From CAWKEY01 sp963848675 (GTDB lineage Bacteria; Pseudomonadota; Gammaproteobacteria; Methylococcales; Methylomonadaceae), in contig CAWKEY010000031.1 of the NCBI GenBank assembly GCA_963848675.1, positions 62,001-126,000 of the forward strand: DNA of 64,000 nucleotides, written 5' to 3'. A program made the position numbers and the translations under genes. Every line of letters begins with the position of its first letter. The first letter of the stretch is position 1. Below, piece by piece: positions 8,807 through 19,254 of this stretch. The notes beneath the pieces are model-generated. The model saw only the letters and a list, made by a program, of their open reading frames with translations, ran no database searches and was not told the DNA's origin.

Positions 8807-9471
8807 TGCCGATGATGAAGATCAACACTGCGACCCGCATGCTAATTGCCGCTTTGCCGCTTGTACTATCGGCATGCAGCACCATAAAAAATTATTTTCC
8901 GGACAAGGAAAAAGACTATCAATTCACCACTGAAATTCCACCACTGATTTTACCGGCCGATTTGGATAAGCAGGCCGCGCGCCCTCCAGCCCCCGCCTCT
9001 ACTACAGATTCCGTGACCAAGCTTGTGGAAGAGGCGGCGGAAGTGGTTGAATCCGTGATCAACCCGAAAGACATCAAGGCTGAACTGGTCAAGTTTGATA
9101 ATGGCGAAGCCCGCTTGCGTATCGGCGCATCGATGACCAGAGCCTGGCGCGAGGTGGGCAGGGCTTTAAGCCGCCGATCACTGGAAGTCACCTATCGTAA
9201 TCAGGAAGAAGGGCTTTTCCGTGTCCAGTACGACCCCGATGAGCAAGCCGTCGAAGACGGATCATTTTGGGATGAGCTGGTTTTTATATTCCAAGGCATG
9301 AGCGGCGGCAATGAGAAGGAATACAGCATCAAACTGGTCGAAAATAAGCAGCAGACCGAAGTCGCTGTGCTCGATGAAAATCTGCAGCCTTTATCGGAAG
9401 GCGCCGGTTTACGATTGTTGACCCTGTTGCAGGAAACCATTAACGCCAATCAGTCCGAGCCGGCTGATTAA
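8806..9471 (+). CDS. bamC: BamC (NlpB) outer membrane lipoprotein
   Basis: A lipoprotein accessory subunit of the BAM complex that inserts beta-barrel proteins into the outer membrane. The N-terminus has a hydrophobic stretch ending in the lipobox LSAC, so the mature protein begins with the Cys of ACSTIKNYFPDKEKDYQF; the sequence following resembles the BamC segment that binds BamD. The rest contains one helix-grip-like domain (about 95-210: GEARLRIGASMTRAWREVGR and DENLQPLSEGAGLRLLTLL). At about 220 residues it is shorter than the E. coli protein, so one of the two helix-grip domains is probably absent. The ATG at 8806 overlaps the dapA stop; a TTG at 8803 and ATGs at 8812 and 8815 are alternatives. 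Confidence 0.88.
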   Translation: MPMMKINTATRMLIAALPLVLSACSTIKNYFPDKEKDYQFTTEIPPLILPADLDKQAARPPAPASTTDSVTKLVEEAAEVVESVINPKDIKAELVKFDNGEARLRIGASMTRAWREVGRALSRRSLEVTYRNQEEGLFRVQYDPDEQAVEDGSFWDELVFIFQGMSGGNEKEYSIKLVENKQQTEVAVLDENLQPLSEGAGLRLLTLLQETINANQSEPAD

Positions 9472-9550
9472 CCTCTGCACTCTTTTCAAGGCGGGTAAGG
9501 GTGGCCGCTCTTACCTGTCTATTTTCTAAATCTTTACTCGTCTTACACTC

Positions 9551-12500
9551 ATGCTAAAAATCCCTGGAACCTCTGCGCTGTCTGATTTTCGCGTTAACAA
9601 ATTACTGACCGGACTGCAGGCTGCCGAGGCCGGCATCAAGGCTGTCTCGGCCCGGTTTATGCATTTTGTTGATCTTGAACAGGATATTGATCAGGCCCAA
9701 ACGGAGATTCTAAACCAGTTGCTGGCATACGGTTCTGCGCCATCCACTAGCCACAGGGGTACAGAGCATTTATGGGTGGTGCCGCGTTCGGGGACGATTT
9801 CACCGTGGTCCAGCAAGGCTAGCGAGATTGCCGAGCGCTGCGGATTAACGGCGGTAAATCGTATCGAGCGGGGTATTGAATATGCGCTGGAGGTGGCCGC
9901 GCCGCTATCGGCTGCCAGCAAACAGCGCATCGCGGCTTTGATGCATGACCGCATGACCCAGACGGTCATGCTCGACGATAGCGATCCCGATTTGTTCGCT
10001 CATCATGACCCCAAGCCACTGCAAACGGTCGCCATTATCGAACACGGACGCGAGGCCCTGGTTAAGGCAAACTCAGAACTGGGACTGGCCTTGTCTGATG
10101 ATGAAATCGATTATCTGACCGGCAGCTTCCAGAAACTCGGCAGAAATCCGACAGATGTCGAGCTGATGATGTTCGCGCAGGCCAATTCCGAGCATTGCCG
10201 GCACAAGATTTTCAATGCCGGCTGGACCATCGATGGCGTCGAGCAGGCGCAAACGCTGTTTCGCATGATACGCAATACCGCCGAGAAAAGCCCCGAAGGC
10301 ATTCTGTCGGCCTACAGCGATAATGCCTCGGTGATTGCAGGCGCCAAAGCACAGGTGTTTATCCGTCACGCCACTAACGGCGACTACGGCTATGTCGAAG
10401 AAGATGCGCATGTGCTGATGAAAGTCGAAACCCATAATCACCCTACCGCCATTTCCCCGCATCCGGGCGCGGCCACCGGTTCCGGCGGCGAAATCCGCGA
10501 CGAAGGCGCCACCGGCCGGGGCTCCACGCCCAAAGCCGGCTTGACCGGTTTTTCGGTGTCGCATCTGAAAATCCCCGGCTACATTCAGCCCTGGGAAGAC
10601 GATAACGGCAAGCCTGAACGCATCGCTTCGGCGCTGGACATCATGCTGGAAGGCCCGATTGGCGGCGCAGCGTTCAATAACGAATTCGGCCGGCCCAATC
10701 TGGCCGGGTATTTCCGCAGCTTCGAGCAGCCCGCGCCCGGCAATAAGGCTAATCATTTCAGAGGCTATCACAAACCCATTATGATCGCGGGGGGCGTCGG
10801 CAATATTCGTCCGATGCTGGTCAAAAAACAGAAAATTCCGGCCGGCTCACTGATTATCATCCTGGGCGGCCCCGCCATGTTGATCGGTTTGGGCGGCGGC
10901 GCGGCGTCTTCACAGGCTTCGGGCACCGGTTCCGAAGACCTCGATTTTGCCTCCGTGCAACGCGAGAACCCGGAAATGGAACGCCGCTGTCAGGAAGTGA
11001 TTAATCATTGCAATTCGCTGGGCAGCGAAACCCCGATTGTTTCCATCCACGACATAGGCGCAGGCGGCTTATCCAACGCCGTGCCCGAAATCATCCATGA
11101 CTGCGAGCGCGGCGGCCGTTTTGAATTGCGCCAGGTGCACAATGCCGACAAAGGCATGTCGCCCATGCAGATTTGGTGCAATGAAGCGCAGGAACGCTAT
11201 GTGGTCGCGATCAAGCCCGAATCACTGGCGCTGTTCAAAGCGTTTTGCGAGCGCGAGCATTGCCTGTATGCCGTGATCGGCGAAGCGACAGAAGAAGAGC
11301 ATTTAGCCCTCAATGACGCCTGGCTGGGCGACAAGCCGGTGGACATTCCGATGTCCCTGTTATTCGGCAAGCCGCCGAAAATGCATCGGAATGTGCAACA
11401 TATCCAGCCCGATTTGACCGCGCTGGATATTAGCGGCATAGCCATTAACGAAGCCGTCAAGCGCGTGTTGTCGTTTCCTGCCGTTGCCGATAAAAGCTTT
11501 CTGATTCATATCGGCGATCGTTCGGTCACCGGTCTGGTGGCGCGCGATCAAATGGTCGGCCCCTGGCAGGTGCCCGTGGCCGATGTGGCGGTGACCGCGT
11601 CGGGCTTTTATGCCCTGAGCGGCGAGGCCATGGCCATGGGCGAACGCACGCCGATTGCGGTTATCGATGCCCCGGCCTCGGGCCGCATGGCTATAGGCGA
11701 GGCGTTGACCAATCTGGCTGCAGCGCGCATTGAATCACTCGGGCAGATCAAGCTGTCCGCCAACTGGATGGCGGCTGCAGGCTACGAAGGCGAAGATGCC
11801 GCCCTGTTTGATACAGTCAAGGCCGTCGGCATGGACTTGTGCCCGGAGCTGGGCATCGCCATTCCGGTGGGCAAGGATTCGCTGTCGATGAAAACCGTGT
11901 GGAAAGATCAGGACGGCGAAAAAACCATGGCTTCCCCGTTGTCGCTGATCATTACCGCGTTTGCGCCGGTTGTCGATATCAGCAAAACCCTGACCCCGCA
12001 GTTGCGGCAGGCCGATGCCGGCAGTGTGCTGATTCTGGTCGACCTGGGCGCGGGCAAAAACCGCCTGGGCGCTTCGGTGCTCGCGCAGGTTTACAAACAA
12101 ATGGGCAATGACTGCCCCGATCTCGATGATCCGGCGTTGTTTAAAGCCTTCTTCAACGCGATGCAAACCTTGAACAGCCAAGAAAAAATACTCGCCTATC
12201 ATGATCGCTCCGATGGCGGCTTGTTGGCCACGGTTGCGGAAATGCTGTTTGCCGGTCGATTGGGCGCAGCGATCGAACTGGAGTGTTTGGGCTGCGATGC
12301 CTTGGCTGCGCTGTTTAACGAAGAACTGGGCGCGGTGCTGCAAGTTCGGCACAGCGATCTGGAGGCTGTGGGCGGTCTGTTAAGTCAATCGGGATTGGCT
12401 GGCTGCACCCATGTGATCGGACAAGTCCTTGAACAGCAGCAGCTCACTATTGCCCATGCCGGCAAAACCATTTATTCGGCCAGCCGTGCCGAAATGCAGA

Positions 12501-13432
12501 CTTACTGGTCTGAACTCAGCTACCGCATGCAAGCCTTGCGCGATAATCCCGACTGCGCGCGCCAGCAGTTTGAACGTGTCGCCGATGATGATGATCCGGG
12601 CCTGCATGTCGAGTTAAGCTTTGATGTGAACGAGGATGTGAGCGCGCCGTTTATTGCAACGGCCAAACCCAGAGTCGCCATTCTGCGCGAGCAGGGCGTC
12701 AACGGCCATGTTGAAATGGCGGCGGCATTCGACCGCGCCGGCTTTGCCAGCGTCGACGTGCATATGAGCGACATCATTCACGGCCGCGTGAGCCTGAGCG
12801 ATTTCACCGGCCTGGTGGCCTGCGGCGGATTCTCTTACGGTGATGTGCTCGGCGCCGGCGGCGGCTGGGCCAAATCCATTCTGTTTAATCCGCGCGCCCG
12901 CGATGAATTTGCCGCCTTTTTCCAGCGCCAGGATACCTTTGGACTCGGCGTTTGCAACGGCTGCCAGATGATGTCCGGCTTAAAGAGCATCATCCCCGGT
13001 GCAGAACACTGGCCGCGTTTTATGCGCAATAGCTCCGAACAGTTCGAAGCACGCGTGGCCATGGTTGAAGTGCAGCAATCGCCATCCATCCTGTTTGCCG
13101 GCATGGCAGGCTCCAGAATGCCGGTTGCCATTGCCCATGGCGAAGGCCGCGCCGAGTTTGCAATAGACCCTGCTGTCGCGCTTGAAGCCGGTGCAGTGGC
13201 CTTGTGTTATGTTGATAACTATGGCGAACTCACCACGGAGTTCCCGGCCAATCCTAACGGCTCGCCTTTCGGTATTACCGGGCTCACGACGACGGACGGA
13301 CGGTTTACCATCATGATGCCGCATCCTGAACGCTGCTTCAGAACCTTGCAAAATTCCTGGCATCCTGATGACTGGAACGAATATGGCGCCTGGATGCGCA
13401 TGTTCCGAAATGCCAGGGTTTGGGTGGGTTGA
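9551..13432 (+). CDS. purL: Phosphoribosylformylglycinamidine synthase (single-chain PurL)
   Basis: Converts formylglycinamide ribonucleotide, glutamine and ATP to the amidine in purine synthesis. The 1293-residue length is that of the large single-chain enzyme of proteobacteria. Visible marks are the synthetase block ANSEHCRHKIF, the phosphate and metal binding region ETHNHPTAISPHPGAATG with GGEIRDEG, a second synthetase half (GKDSLSMKT), and a C-terminal class I glutaminase domain with nucleophile Cys1135 in VCNGCQMM and catalytic His in PHPERCFRT. No neighbouring purine genes are seen, so it is a single-gene unit, as common in gammaproteobacteria. Confidence 0.98.
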   Translation: MLKIPGTSALSDFRVNKLLTGLQAAEAGIKAVSARFMHFVDLEQDIDQAQTEILNQLLAYGSAPSTSHRGTEHLWVVPRSGTISPWSSKASEIAERCGLTAVNRIERGIEYALEVAAPLSAASKQRIAALMHDRMTQTVMLDDSDPDLFAHHDPKPLQTVAIIEHGREALVKANSELGLALSDDEIDYLTGSFQKLGRNPTDVELMMFAQANSEHCRHKIFNAGWTIDGVEQAQTLFRMIRNTAEKSPEGILSAYSDNASVIAGAKAQVFIRHATNGDYGYVEEDAHVLMKVETHNHPTAISPHPGAATGSGGEIRDEGATGRGSTPKAGLTGFSVSHLKIPGYIQPWEDDNGKPERIASALDIMLEGPIGGAAFNNEFGRPNLAGYFRSFEQPAPGNKANHFRGYHKPIMIAGGVGNIRPMLVKKQKIPAGSLIIILGGPAMLIGLGGGAASSQASGTGSEDLDFASVQRENPEMERRCQEVINHCNSLGSETPIVSIHDIGAGGLSNAVPEIIHDCERGGRFELRQVHNADKGMSPMQIWCNEAQERYVVAIKPESLALFKAFCEREHCLYAVIGEATEEEHLALNDAWLGDKPVDIPMSLLFGKPPKMHRNVQHIQPDLTALDISGIAINEAVKRVLSFPAVADKSFLIHIGDRSVTGLVARDQMVGPWQVPVADVAVTASGFYALSGEAMAMGERTPIAVIDAPASGRMAIGEALTNLAAARIESLGQIKLSANWMAAAGYEGEDAALFDTVKAVGMDLCPELGIAIPVGKDSLSMKTVWKDQDGEKTMASPLSLIITAFAPVVDISKTLTPQLRQADAGSVLILVDLGAGKNRLGASVLAQVYKQMGNDCPDLDDPALFKAFFNAMQTLNSQEKILAYHDRSDGGLLATVAEMLFAGRLGAAIELECLGCDALAALFNEELGAVLQVRHSDLEAVGGLLSQSGLAGCTHVIGQVLEQQQLTIAHAGKTIYSASRAEMQTYWSELSYRMQALRDNPDCARQQFERVADDDDPGLHVELSFDVNEDVSAPFIATAKPRVAILREQGVNGHVEMAAAFDRAGFASVDVHMSDIIHGRVSLSDFTGLVACGGFSYGDVLGAGGGWAKSILFNPRARDEFAAFFQRQDTFGLGVCNGCQMMSGLKSIIPGAEHWPRFMRNSSEQFEARVAMVEVQQSPSILFAGMAGSRMPVAIAHGEGRAEFAIDPAVALEAGAVALCYVDNYGELTTEFPANPNGSPFGITGLTTTDGRFTIMMPHPERCFRTLQNSWHPDDWNEYGAWMRMFRNARVWVG

Positions 13433-13444
13433 TTAGCCAGACGA

Positions 13445-13473
13445 CTTGAAAAAGAGAATCAGAGACCCCATGT
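13445..13473 (+). promoter_or_regulatory. Sigma-32 heat-shock promoter of hsp20
   Basis: CTTGAAA at 13445-13451 and CCCCATGT at 13466-13473, separated by 14 bases, match the sigma-32 (RpoH) consensus closely. The promoter lies about 75 bases before the small heat shock gene and behind purL, so it should drive hsp20 alone. Confidence 0.85.
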
Positions 13474-13549
13474 CATAAAGCGAATACCGGATTGAAACGG
13501 TTTTTTCATTGTGTTTGTTTAACTCTACTTACTTTATCTGGAGGCTATT

Positions 13550-13987
13550 ATGGCTATCACTCGTTATGAACCCTGGGGTTTACTGAATCAATTACAAAGA
13601 GAGCTGGAGCGCGCACATGAAGGCGGCATTGGTGAAGGCTCGATTTCCACTGCCGAATGGGCGCCCGCCGTTGACATCAAGGAAGAGAGTGATAAATTCG
13701 TACTGGAAGCGGATATCCCGGGCGTCAAACCCGAAGATATCGACGTAAGCATGGAAGATGGCGTGCTGACCATCCGAGGCGAAAAGAAAACCGAAGCCAA
13801 AACCGAAAAGGAAGGCTACAAACGCGTGGAACGTACCTATGGCTCATTTTATCGCCGCTTCAGCCTGCCCGATACCGCCAACCCCGATGCCATCAGCGCC
13901 AAATCCAAGCATGGCGTGCTGGAAATCGTGATTCCCAAGCGGGAAGCCGTTAAACCCAAGAAAATTAACGTCGCGGCGGAAGAATGA
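13550..13987 (+). CDS. Small heat shock protein, Hsp20 family
   Basis: An ATP-independent holdase chaperone that keeps unfolding proteins soluble. The 145 residues contain a short N-terminal arm (ITRYEPWGLLNQLQREL), an alpha-crystallin domain (about 38-135, from WAPAVDIKEESDKFVLEADIPG to KHGVLEIVIPK), including the conserved GVL motif, and a C-terminal tail. A strong GGAGG precedes the ATG. The dedicated sigma-32 promoter upstream and an intrinsic terminator directly downstream make it a monocistronic heat-shock unit. Confidence 0.95.
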   Translation: MAITRYEPWGLLNQLQRELERAHEGGIGEGSISTAEWAPAVDIKEESDKFVLEADIPGVKPEDIDVSMEDGVLTIRGEKKTEAKTEKEGYKRVERTYGSFYRRFSLPDTANPDAISAKSKHGVLEIVIPKREAVKPKKINVAAEE

Positions 13988-13992
13988 TAAAA

Positions 13993-14019
13993 ACGGAGCC
14001 TTCGGGCTCCGTTTTTTTT
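13993..14019 (+). terminator. Intrinsic terminator of hsp20
   Basis: A perfect 8-bp GC-rich stem (acggagcc / ggctccgt) closed by a UUCG tetraloop is followed by eight T residues, six bases after the hsp20 stop. Confidence 0.92.
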
Positions 14020-14173
14020 AGCTGGATTACTTGTTTGCAAGCGTTGATAAGGGGTGCGGAAAAAAGATGCAAGTCAATTAAGGTGTAACACGGCGCTTAA
14101 TATTTACAGATAGTAGCCGCAACGCGTCCTCGATCAGTCTTGCGAGTTTTGCTTAAACCGGATTGGCAAAACA

Positions 14174-14207
14174 ACGGCTCCCGATCCTGAGACTGACCGG
14201 GAGCCGT
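14174..14207 (-). terminator. Intrinsic terminator of the multicopper oxidase unit
   Basis: A perfect 10-bp stem (acggctcccg 14174-14183, cgggagccgt 14198-14207) with a 14-base loop stands 11 bases behind the oxidase stop. On the minus strand it is followed by TTGTTTTG. Confidence 0.7.
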
Positions 14208-14217
14208 CATTCAGGCA

Positions 14218-17200
14218 TCATTCAACAACAAGCCGCCCCCACGAACCATTGGCGAAAATGTGGGCAGGGCCGTCTCTGAACAACCAGGTGCCGGGTTTGG
14301 CCTCTGATACCACCACGGTTTCGGCTTTGCCAGGCGCCATCAACACCGTCGATGGCGAACCATAGCCGGGTATCCATGCCTTAAATGTGTGTCCGTAGAG
14401 TTGAAAGCTTCTTTGCCGGGCCCGTCCAGTGGGGTGGACGACATGGAAACGCAACTCTTCGCCAGCCTTGGCGATAAAATCCTTAAATGGAAGTGGCCGG
14501 TAGCCAGGATCGAAAAAATCTGGCGGAAACGCCACGGCATTTAGATCAAAGCCTTTTTGACCCTTGGTTTGTAAGCCCAGACGTTGCCAGAAGGCTGCAC
14601 TGTGATAATTCATCGCGTGCTCGCCCAAATCATAGGAATCATCGCAGATGAAACAGTCGGGAATTGCGGTGCCGTTTTGATAGAGGTTCAAACCATCTTG
14701 ATAAAGCACTATAAACTCGCGATAACTTTTCTGTTTGCCGCTTTGCGGATACGTCACTCTCGCCGACAAATGACTATCCTGATCAGATTCGACTTTAGCG
14801 CCGGGTGGTTCGATCACCAAGGCTCCCACCAAACCATGTGTGCCCTGACCTATGGCATCGGCTGATGTAAGCGCCGCCACCACACTATCCTTGAAGGGTT
14901 CGAAGATGTAGTCCTCCGGGCTGCTGTCTTCGTCCAGTTCCGGGATACCTGCATACCAGCGGTAGATGACCGATTCGCCTGGTCTGGCGTACACATTATT
15001 TACCGGATTAAATCCCGTTATCACGCCGTCGCCGGTTTCGCCGTCATGACTGACCAGTTGCGGATGCAGGCTGACGCGGTTGGATGGCGGGACGGTTTTA
15101 TAGTTGCTTAAACCCCGGTCGACATTCAACGAGGTGATTTTCGGCATCAGCGCATCGCCGTCGGCATCGTCCAAAGTTGTTGGCAGCTTATTGGTCAGCG
15201 TCACGCTGAGACATTTGCCGGATTCGACGCGTAAAACCAAGGGTTCAATAGTTTTTTGGCCTTGCTGATATTGCTTAAGGATTGCCTCATTTTTGATGTC
15301 CTTTTGCAGTTTTTCTCTATCCGCAGCCAGTATATAAACCAGTGCGTTCGGATCATACACGCCGGACTGCTGGTCGTAATGCGCTTTGACTTTCTTTCCG
15401 TCAAACAAATCTTTAACTTGCCAGGCCTCAACCGAAAATTCCTGTGTGTTTTCCGGATTAAACAGATGGGCAGGGCAGCCGCCGGTTGCCGCAATCGCAG
15501 CAGCCTTGTCGGCCAGCACTTTGCCTTGCGGTCTGGACGGCAGTGGTTGCAGATGACACTGATCCAGGCGATCTTGGCTGAGTGAACAATCTGCGCGTTT
15601 AGCGCCTACGGCTTTACATTTGCTGTCCGCCGAAACAACGCCGGAGATGCCTTTGCTGTCTTTGCAACTACCGGGGTCGAGCGCATCGGTGCCGTTAAAT
15701 ACCCGCAATAGACCCCAACTGCCGTTCCATAAATCATCCTGCGAGCCGCTGTGAAACAGATGATCGACAGTATCAAGTCCGCTATTGCCCAGATTTAAGG
15801 CTTGTAATTCAAAATGTTCGGAAATGCCAAGTTCCTGAGCATTCACCCACGGCGCCGCTTCGTTAAATCGTTCACGTCTCCAGTTTAAACCGTGGATGGT
15901 AAAGCTGTGCTGCACTTCCTGGGCGCCTTGAATTAAACGGATTTGCACCCGGTCACCTTCGTAAGCGCGCAAGGGAGGCAGGAACGGATCGCCGTGGGGG
16001 GCTAAGGAGCTGAATACATAAGCCAAGTCGCCCGGTTTACAGAGCTTGCTGTCCTTGGCATGTTGGTCACAGGTATCTTGCTTAAGCGATGAAAAATCCC
16101 CTGAACTATCGCGATCAGCGATGCGCAACGGGATCGGCTCGTGTTTATAGTTGATCAGATAAGGGTTGTGGTGATCGGTAGAAATGGCTTCCGGGCGTTC
16201 TGGCGGATCGACCGGATAGCCTTCGCGTGCGCCGATGGTGTGATACTCACCGGCAAATTTTTCCATAAGCAAAGGGATATGCGCGCTTTGGCTGCGTTTT
16301 TGGTCGTATAGCAGTGCAAAATCGGCAATCGCCAGTGCGAATTCACGGGTATCCCGATGGTGCTTATCCGGTGCGCCGGGATGATGTGGATCCGGGGTGT
16401 TGACGATTTGCGCCCGGGTGCCTACGGCTTGTGAGTCGGTGCAATTCGGGGTGTCATAGACCTTGTTAAGTCCATTGATTTTAAACAATCCGCAGGCTTT
16501 GTCTTTGGCTTTTAGATTTCTGCCGCTGGCGGATAGCCATTGCGAACCTTTAGGTTCCACTAGCATGGCGTTGTAAAAGCCGTGATGCTGAATTGAAGAG
16601 GGAGCAAAGTGGTCATGGGTGAATACCGTGCCCAGCCCTGCATCGATGCCGTCTTGATGAAAATAAGGATCGACCCACCAACGCTGGATGGTGGTTTGAA
16701 ACACCGGTTTGTTGTGTTTGGTTTTCACAGCCAGCGGTTTAGCCACAGGACGGCCATTTTCATCGACTACCGAGCCTTTTTTATCGGCGTGGCTGGCGCG
16801 GGTCAACATGTCGATGGCTTCCCGCGACATGGTGCCGTCCTGGTAGTTAAAGCCGTTGGCCGAGCCGTCGGAAGCGGTGACGTCAAATTTAACCAAATGA
16901 ATATGCTGACCGATAATATCCGTGGGTGTGGCAACTTGAAAGGAATCCCGTGTCAGTTTTTCATGGGTACGGTTGGTATGCAGAAATTCCACACACTCGC
17001 CGGATTCGGCACGGAAAAAGAACGGTTCGGCAGTTTCCACGGCGCGGTGATTTTCGTAACTGGCTACTTCGTCATCCAGGACATTGATGCGCGATTGCGG
17101 ATCGTGCCAGCCGTGTTCATTGGTTTTAATGTCCAGATCGATTGCCGAAGCTCGATAACGGCGCGTGGTGTAGGGCACATCGGCACCTGCTTTATTCTTG

Positions 17201-19242
17201 CCGCAAGGATCGGCGAAGGGTGCGCCAGGCTGGCGCTGCTTGCCGTTGACGGCAAAGGCTTTAGCGATGCCTTCCGGCGTTTTGCTGAGGTGTTCTGGAG
17301 CTTCATGAAAACGCATGGCATTTCGTTCCAGCGTGGTGCCCTCGGCAGGAAACAGTTGCAGATTTGCACGCGTGATTTCTGCGGTCATGTCAGCGCTGGC
17401 AACTTGCTGTAAGGGCGTGGCGCCACCCTTAAACTTGCGTTCGCCTCCGGTGACGATATGCCGTCCCAAACCACCGTCTTCAACCATATCCAGTGGGGGT
17501 TGCGGAACCCGGTGTCCGGATTTGCCCGGGATATAAAACGGATAGCCCGGAAAACCCTTTTCACCATAGCTTGGGGTGGGCGCCATCGCCAGATGGGGGA
17601 GCGGTACAATCGCCGGAATCGGTGTGCCGCCTTGATTGACTCCAGTCAGTGGATCCGTGCCTTTGCCTGCCAGGTTTTCATCACTGCTACCGGGTAGTCC
17701 GCCGCCGTCAGGCAGGCGTCTGGAGCCGTCTTCAAAGACATCGTGTACGCGCCACAAAGCCCACATGCCTTGGGCAAAATGCGGATACAAATGGCAGTGG
17801 AAAATCGAATCGCCTGGGGTTTGATTGAGATTGCCGCTGCCTTCGTGACTGATTTTATAAGCGAAACTTTGTTGCGGGCCGATGGTTTGCGAATCAAGAT
17901 AATTGGCGTGACCGCTGCTGCTGGATTCCCACTGATGGGCATGCAGATGGAACACATGAGTTTCCTTAGGGCCGGCATGAGAATTACGAAACTGCACCGG
18001 GTCGTTTAAATAGCTGTGATGAACGTTGGACGGATCGTCCTGATAACTCGCCAGCAATGCCGGGTCGCCGTTGGCCCACGATTGCAGGAAAAATTCTTCG
18101 TATAAGCAGTCGATACAGTCCTTGGCCGGGCCGATGCCGAGGCGGTTGGCCAGTAAAATAGTACCCATGCCGCTGGCGCCGTAGTTTATGGCAAAACCAT
18201 CGCGCACCCCGGCCAGTTGTTTGGAAAAAGGCGTTAATGATTTATCGTTTTGTGCCGGCGAAAGGATGCCGAATTCCGGCCGGTACACGGTTTTTAATTC
18301 ATCGTGAAATACCACGCTGAATTCACGAAAAGCCTTGTTGCCCGGCTCGACGATAACGGCATCGAGCGGACTGTAGATTAATTCGTAACGGTCATTGCCC
18401 AGGTTTTTTAACAGATTCAAGACCGGCATATTTTGGCTGTCTTTGGCCTCGTAATTGATGAGGGCCGGAGCTTGAGCCTGGTCTTTGGCCAGCTTTAAAT
18501 CGCTTTCTTTAACAGCACTGCGATACCAGTTGCTGTCCTTGGCTTCGACATTGAGGGTGCCAAACAAGCCATGTACCAGTGATCCGCCGTCGCCTTGTCC
18601 ACCGGAAGGTGCGGAAAGGCTGGAAAATAAATACGTGCCTTTGCGCTTGACCTGCCATCGATAGGTAATGGTTTCGCCTGGAGGGATGCCTTGCAGGCCG
18701 GTTATTTTACCGTCGTTGGCGTCACCTATTGGCGTGAGCCCAGACATGGCGATGGACGCGCAGCGGGTTTTTGGGCTGTCTTTGGCGCCGCTGCTTCGTT
18801 GGGCGGCGCAGGGGTTGCCTGATTCAGCCTTGATAATGGCCGCATTAGAGGGAATGGCTTGCGACTCTGCGTCTTCGCCCTGATCTTCGTTTGCAAGCTC
18901 AGGCTGATTTGGATTAAGCAGATTGGTGAAGCTTACTTCCAAAATGTCGTTTTCATTGGCGCGTAGCACTAACGGTCTTGGCCGCTTGTCGCTGCGCAGC
19001 TTGACCTTGCCGGCAGTTAATGCGTCGGTGGATTCGTTGCTGCTGACGACATCGCGTTTCAACGCATAAACCATGCCGTAGGGATCGTGGGAGCCGAAAC
19101 GGTTGAATAGTATGTCCTGATCCAACGCTACCACATCAGCATGAATGACGCGCTGGTCTGTTTCGGTTAAGGTGTTGGACTTATTGAAGCAGCTGGCGGT
19201 AAACAGCAAGGCGACCAGGATAAACAGGATTTTGTAGTTCAT
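14218..19242 (-). CDS. Giant multicopper oxidase-like lipoprotein (MnxG-like)
   Basis: A 1674-residue secreted protein with a lipobox (LFTASC, Cys18), so probably anchored in the outer or inner membrane facing the periplasm. It is built of many cupredoxin-like units. Copper ligand patterns are visible: HLH at 432-434 with His436; the canonical type 1 block HCH-x3-H-x4-M at 482-493 (Cys483, axial Met493); HIH at 780-782; HDH at 876-878 with His886-His887; His1112 and His1117 in HSFTIH; His1161 and His1164. The later units carry DHLFH or no Cys, so only one type 1 centre is expected. Large proteins of this kind include bacterial Mn(II) oxidases such as MnxG; the true substrate here is unknown. 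An AAGGAG site precedes the ATG. It follows the partner gene by 12 bases. Confidence 0.8.
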   Translation of the reverse strand: MNYKILFILVALLFTASCFNKSNTLTETDQRVIHADVVALDQDILFNRFGSHDPYGMVYALKRDVVSSNESTDALTAGKVKLRSDKRPRPLVLRANENDILEVSFTNLLNPNQPELANEDQGEDAESQAIPSNAAIIKAESGNPCAAQRSSGAKDSPKTRCASIAMSGLTPIGDANDGKITGLQGIPPGETITYRWQVKRKGTYLFSSLSAPSGGQGDGGSLVHGLFGTLNVEAKDSNWYRSAVKESDLKLAKDQAQAPALINYEAKDSQNMPVLNLLKNLGNDRYELIYSPLDAVIVEPGNKAFREFSVVFHDELKTVYRPEFGILSPAQNDKSLTPFSKQLAGVRDGFAINYGASGMGTILLANRLGIGPAKDCIDCLYEEFFLQSWANGDPALLASYQDDPSNVHHSYLNDPVQFRNSHAGPKETHVFHLHAHQWESSSSGHANYLDSQTIGPQQSFAYKISHEGSGNLNQTPGDSIFHCHLYPHFAQGMWALWRVHDVFEDGSRRLPDGGGLPGSSDENLAGKGTDPLTGVNQGGTPIPAIVPLPHLAMAPTPSYGEKGFPGYPFYIPGKSGHRVPQPPLDMVEDGGLGRHIVTGGERKFKGGATPLQQVASADMTAEITRANLQLFPAEGTTLERNAMRFHEAPEHLSKTPEGIAKAFAVNGKQRQPGAPFADPCGKNKAGADVPYTTRRYRASAIDLDIKTNEHGWHDPQSRINVLDDEVASYENHRAVETAEPFFFRAESGECVEFLHTNRTHEKLTRDSFQVATPTDIIGQHIHLVKFDVTASDGSANGFNYQDGTMSREAIDMLTRASHADKKGSVVDENGRPVAKPLAVKTKHNKPVFQTTIQRWWVDPYFHQDGIDAGLGTVFTHDHFAPSSIQHHGFYNAMLVEPKGSQWLSASGRNLKAKDKACGLFKINGLNKVYDTPNCTDSQAVGTRAQIVNTPDPHHPGAPDKHHRDTREFALAIADFALLYDQKRSQSAHIPLLMEKFAGEYHTIGAREGYPVDPPERPEAISTDHHNPYLINYKHEPIPLRIADRDSSGDFSSLKQDTCDQHAKDSKLCKPGDLAYVFSSLAPHGDPFLPPLRAYEGDRVQIRLIQGAQEVQHSFTIHGLNWRRERFNEAAPWVNAQELGISEHFELQALNLGNSGLDTVDHLFHSGSQDDLWNGSWGLLRVFNGTDALDPGSCKDSKGISGVVSADSKCKAVGAKRADCSLSQDRLDQCHLQPLPSRPQGKVLADKAAAIAATGGCPAHLFNPENTQEFSVEAWQVKDLFDGKKVKAHYDQQSGVYDPNALVYILAADREKLQKDIKNEAILKQYQQGQKTIEPLVLRVESGKCLSVTLTNKLPTTLDDADGDALMPKITSLNVDRGLSNYKTVPPSNRVSLHPQLVSHDGETGDGVITGFNPVNNVYARPGESVIYRWYAGIPELDEDSSPEDYIFEPFKDSVVAALTSADAIGQGTHGLVGALVIEPPGAKVESDQDSHLSARVTYPQSGKQKSYREFIVLYQDGLNLYQNGTAIPDCFICDDSYDLGEHAMNYHSAAFWQRLGLQTKGQKGFDLNAVAFPPDFFDPGYRPLPFKDFIAKAGEELRFHVVHPTGRARQRSFQLYGHTFKAWIPGYGSPSTVLMAPGKAETVVVSEAKPGTWLFRDGPAHIFANGSWGRLVVE

Positions 19243-19254
19243 GACGCATGCTCC

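Noticed and set aside
10073..10771. 232-codon minus-strand frame inside purL
   Set aside because: Antisense shadow in GC-rich third positions; purL is complete and conserved here.
16609..17412. 267-codon plus-strand frame inside the oxidase gene
   Set aside because: Antisense shadow of the oxidase; its copper ligand motifs are in the minus-strand frame.
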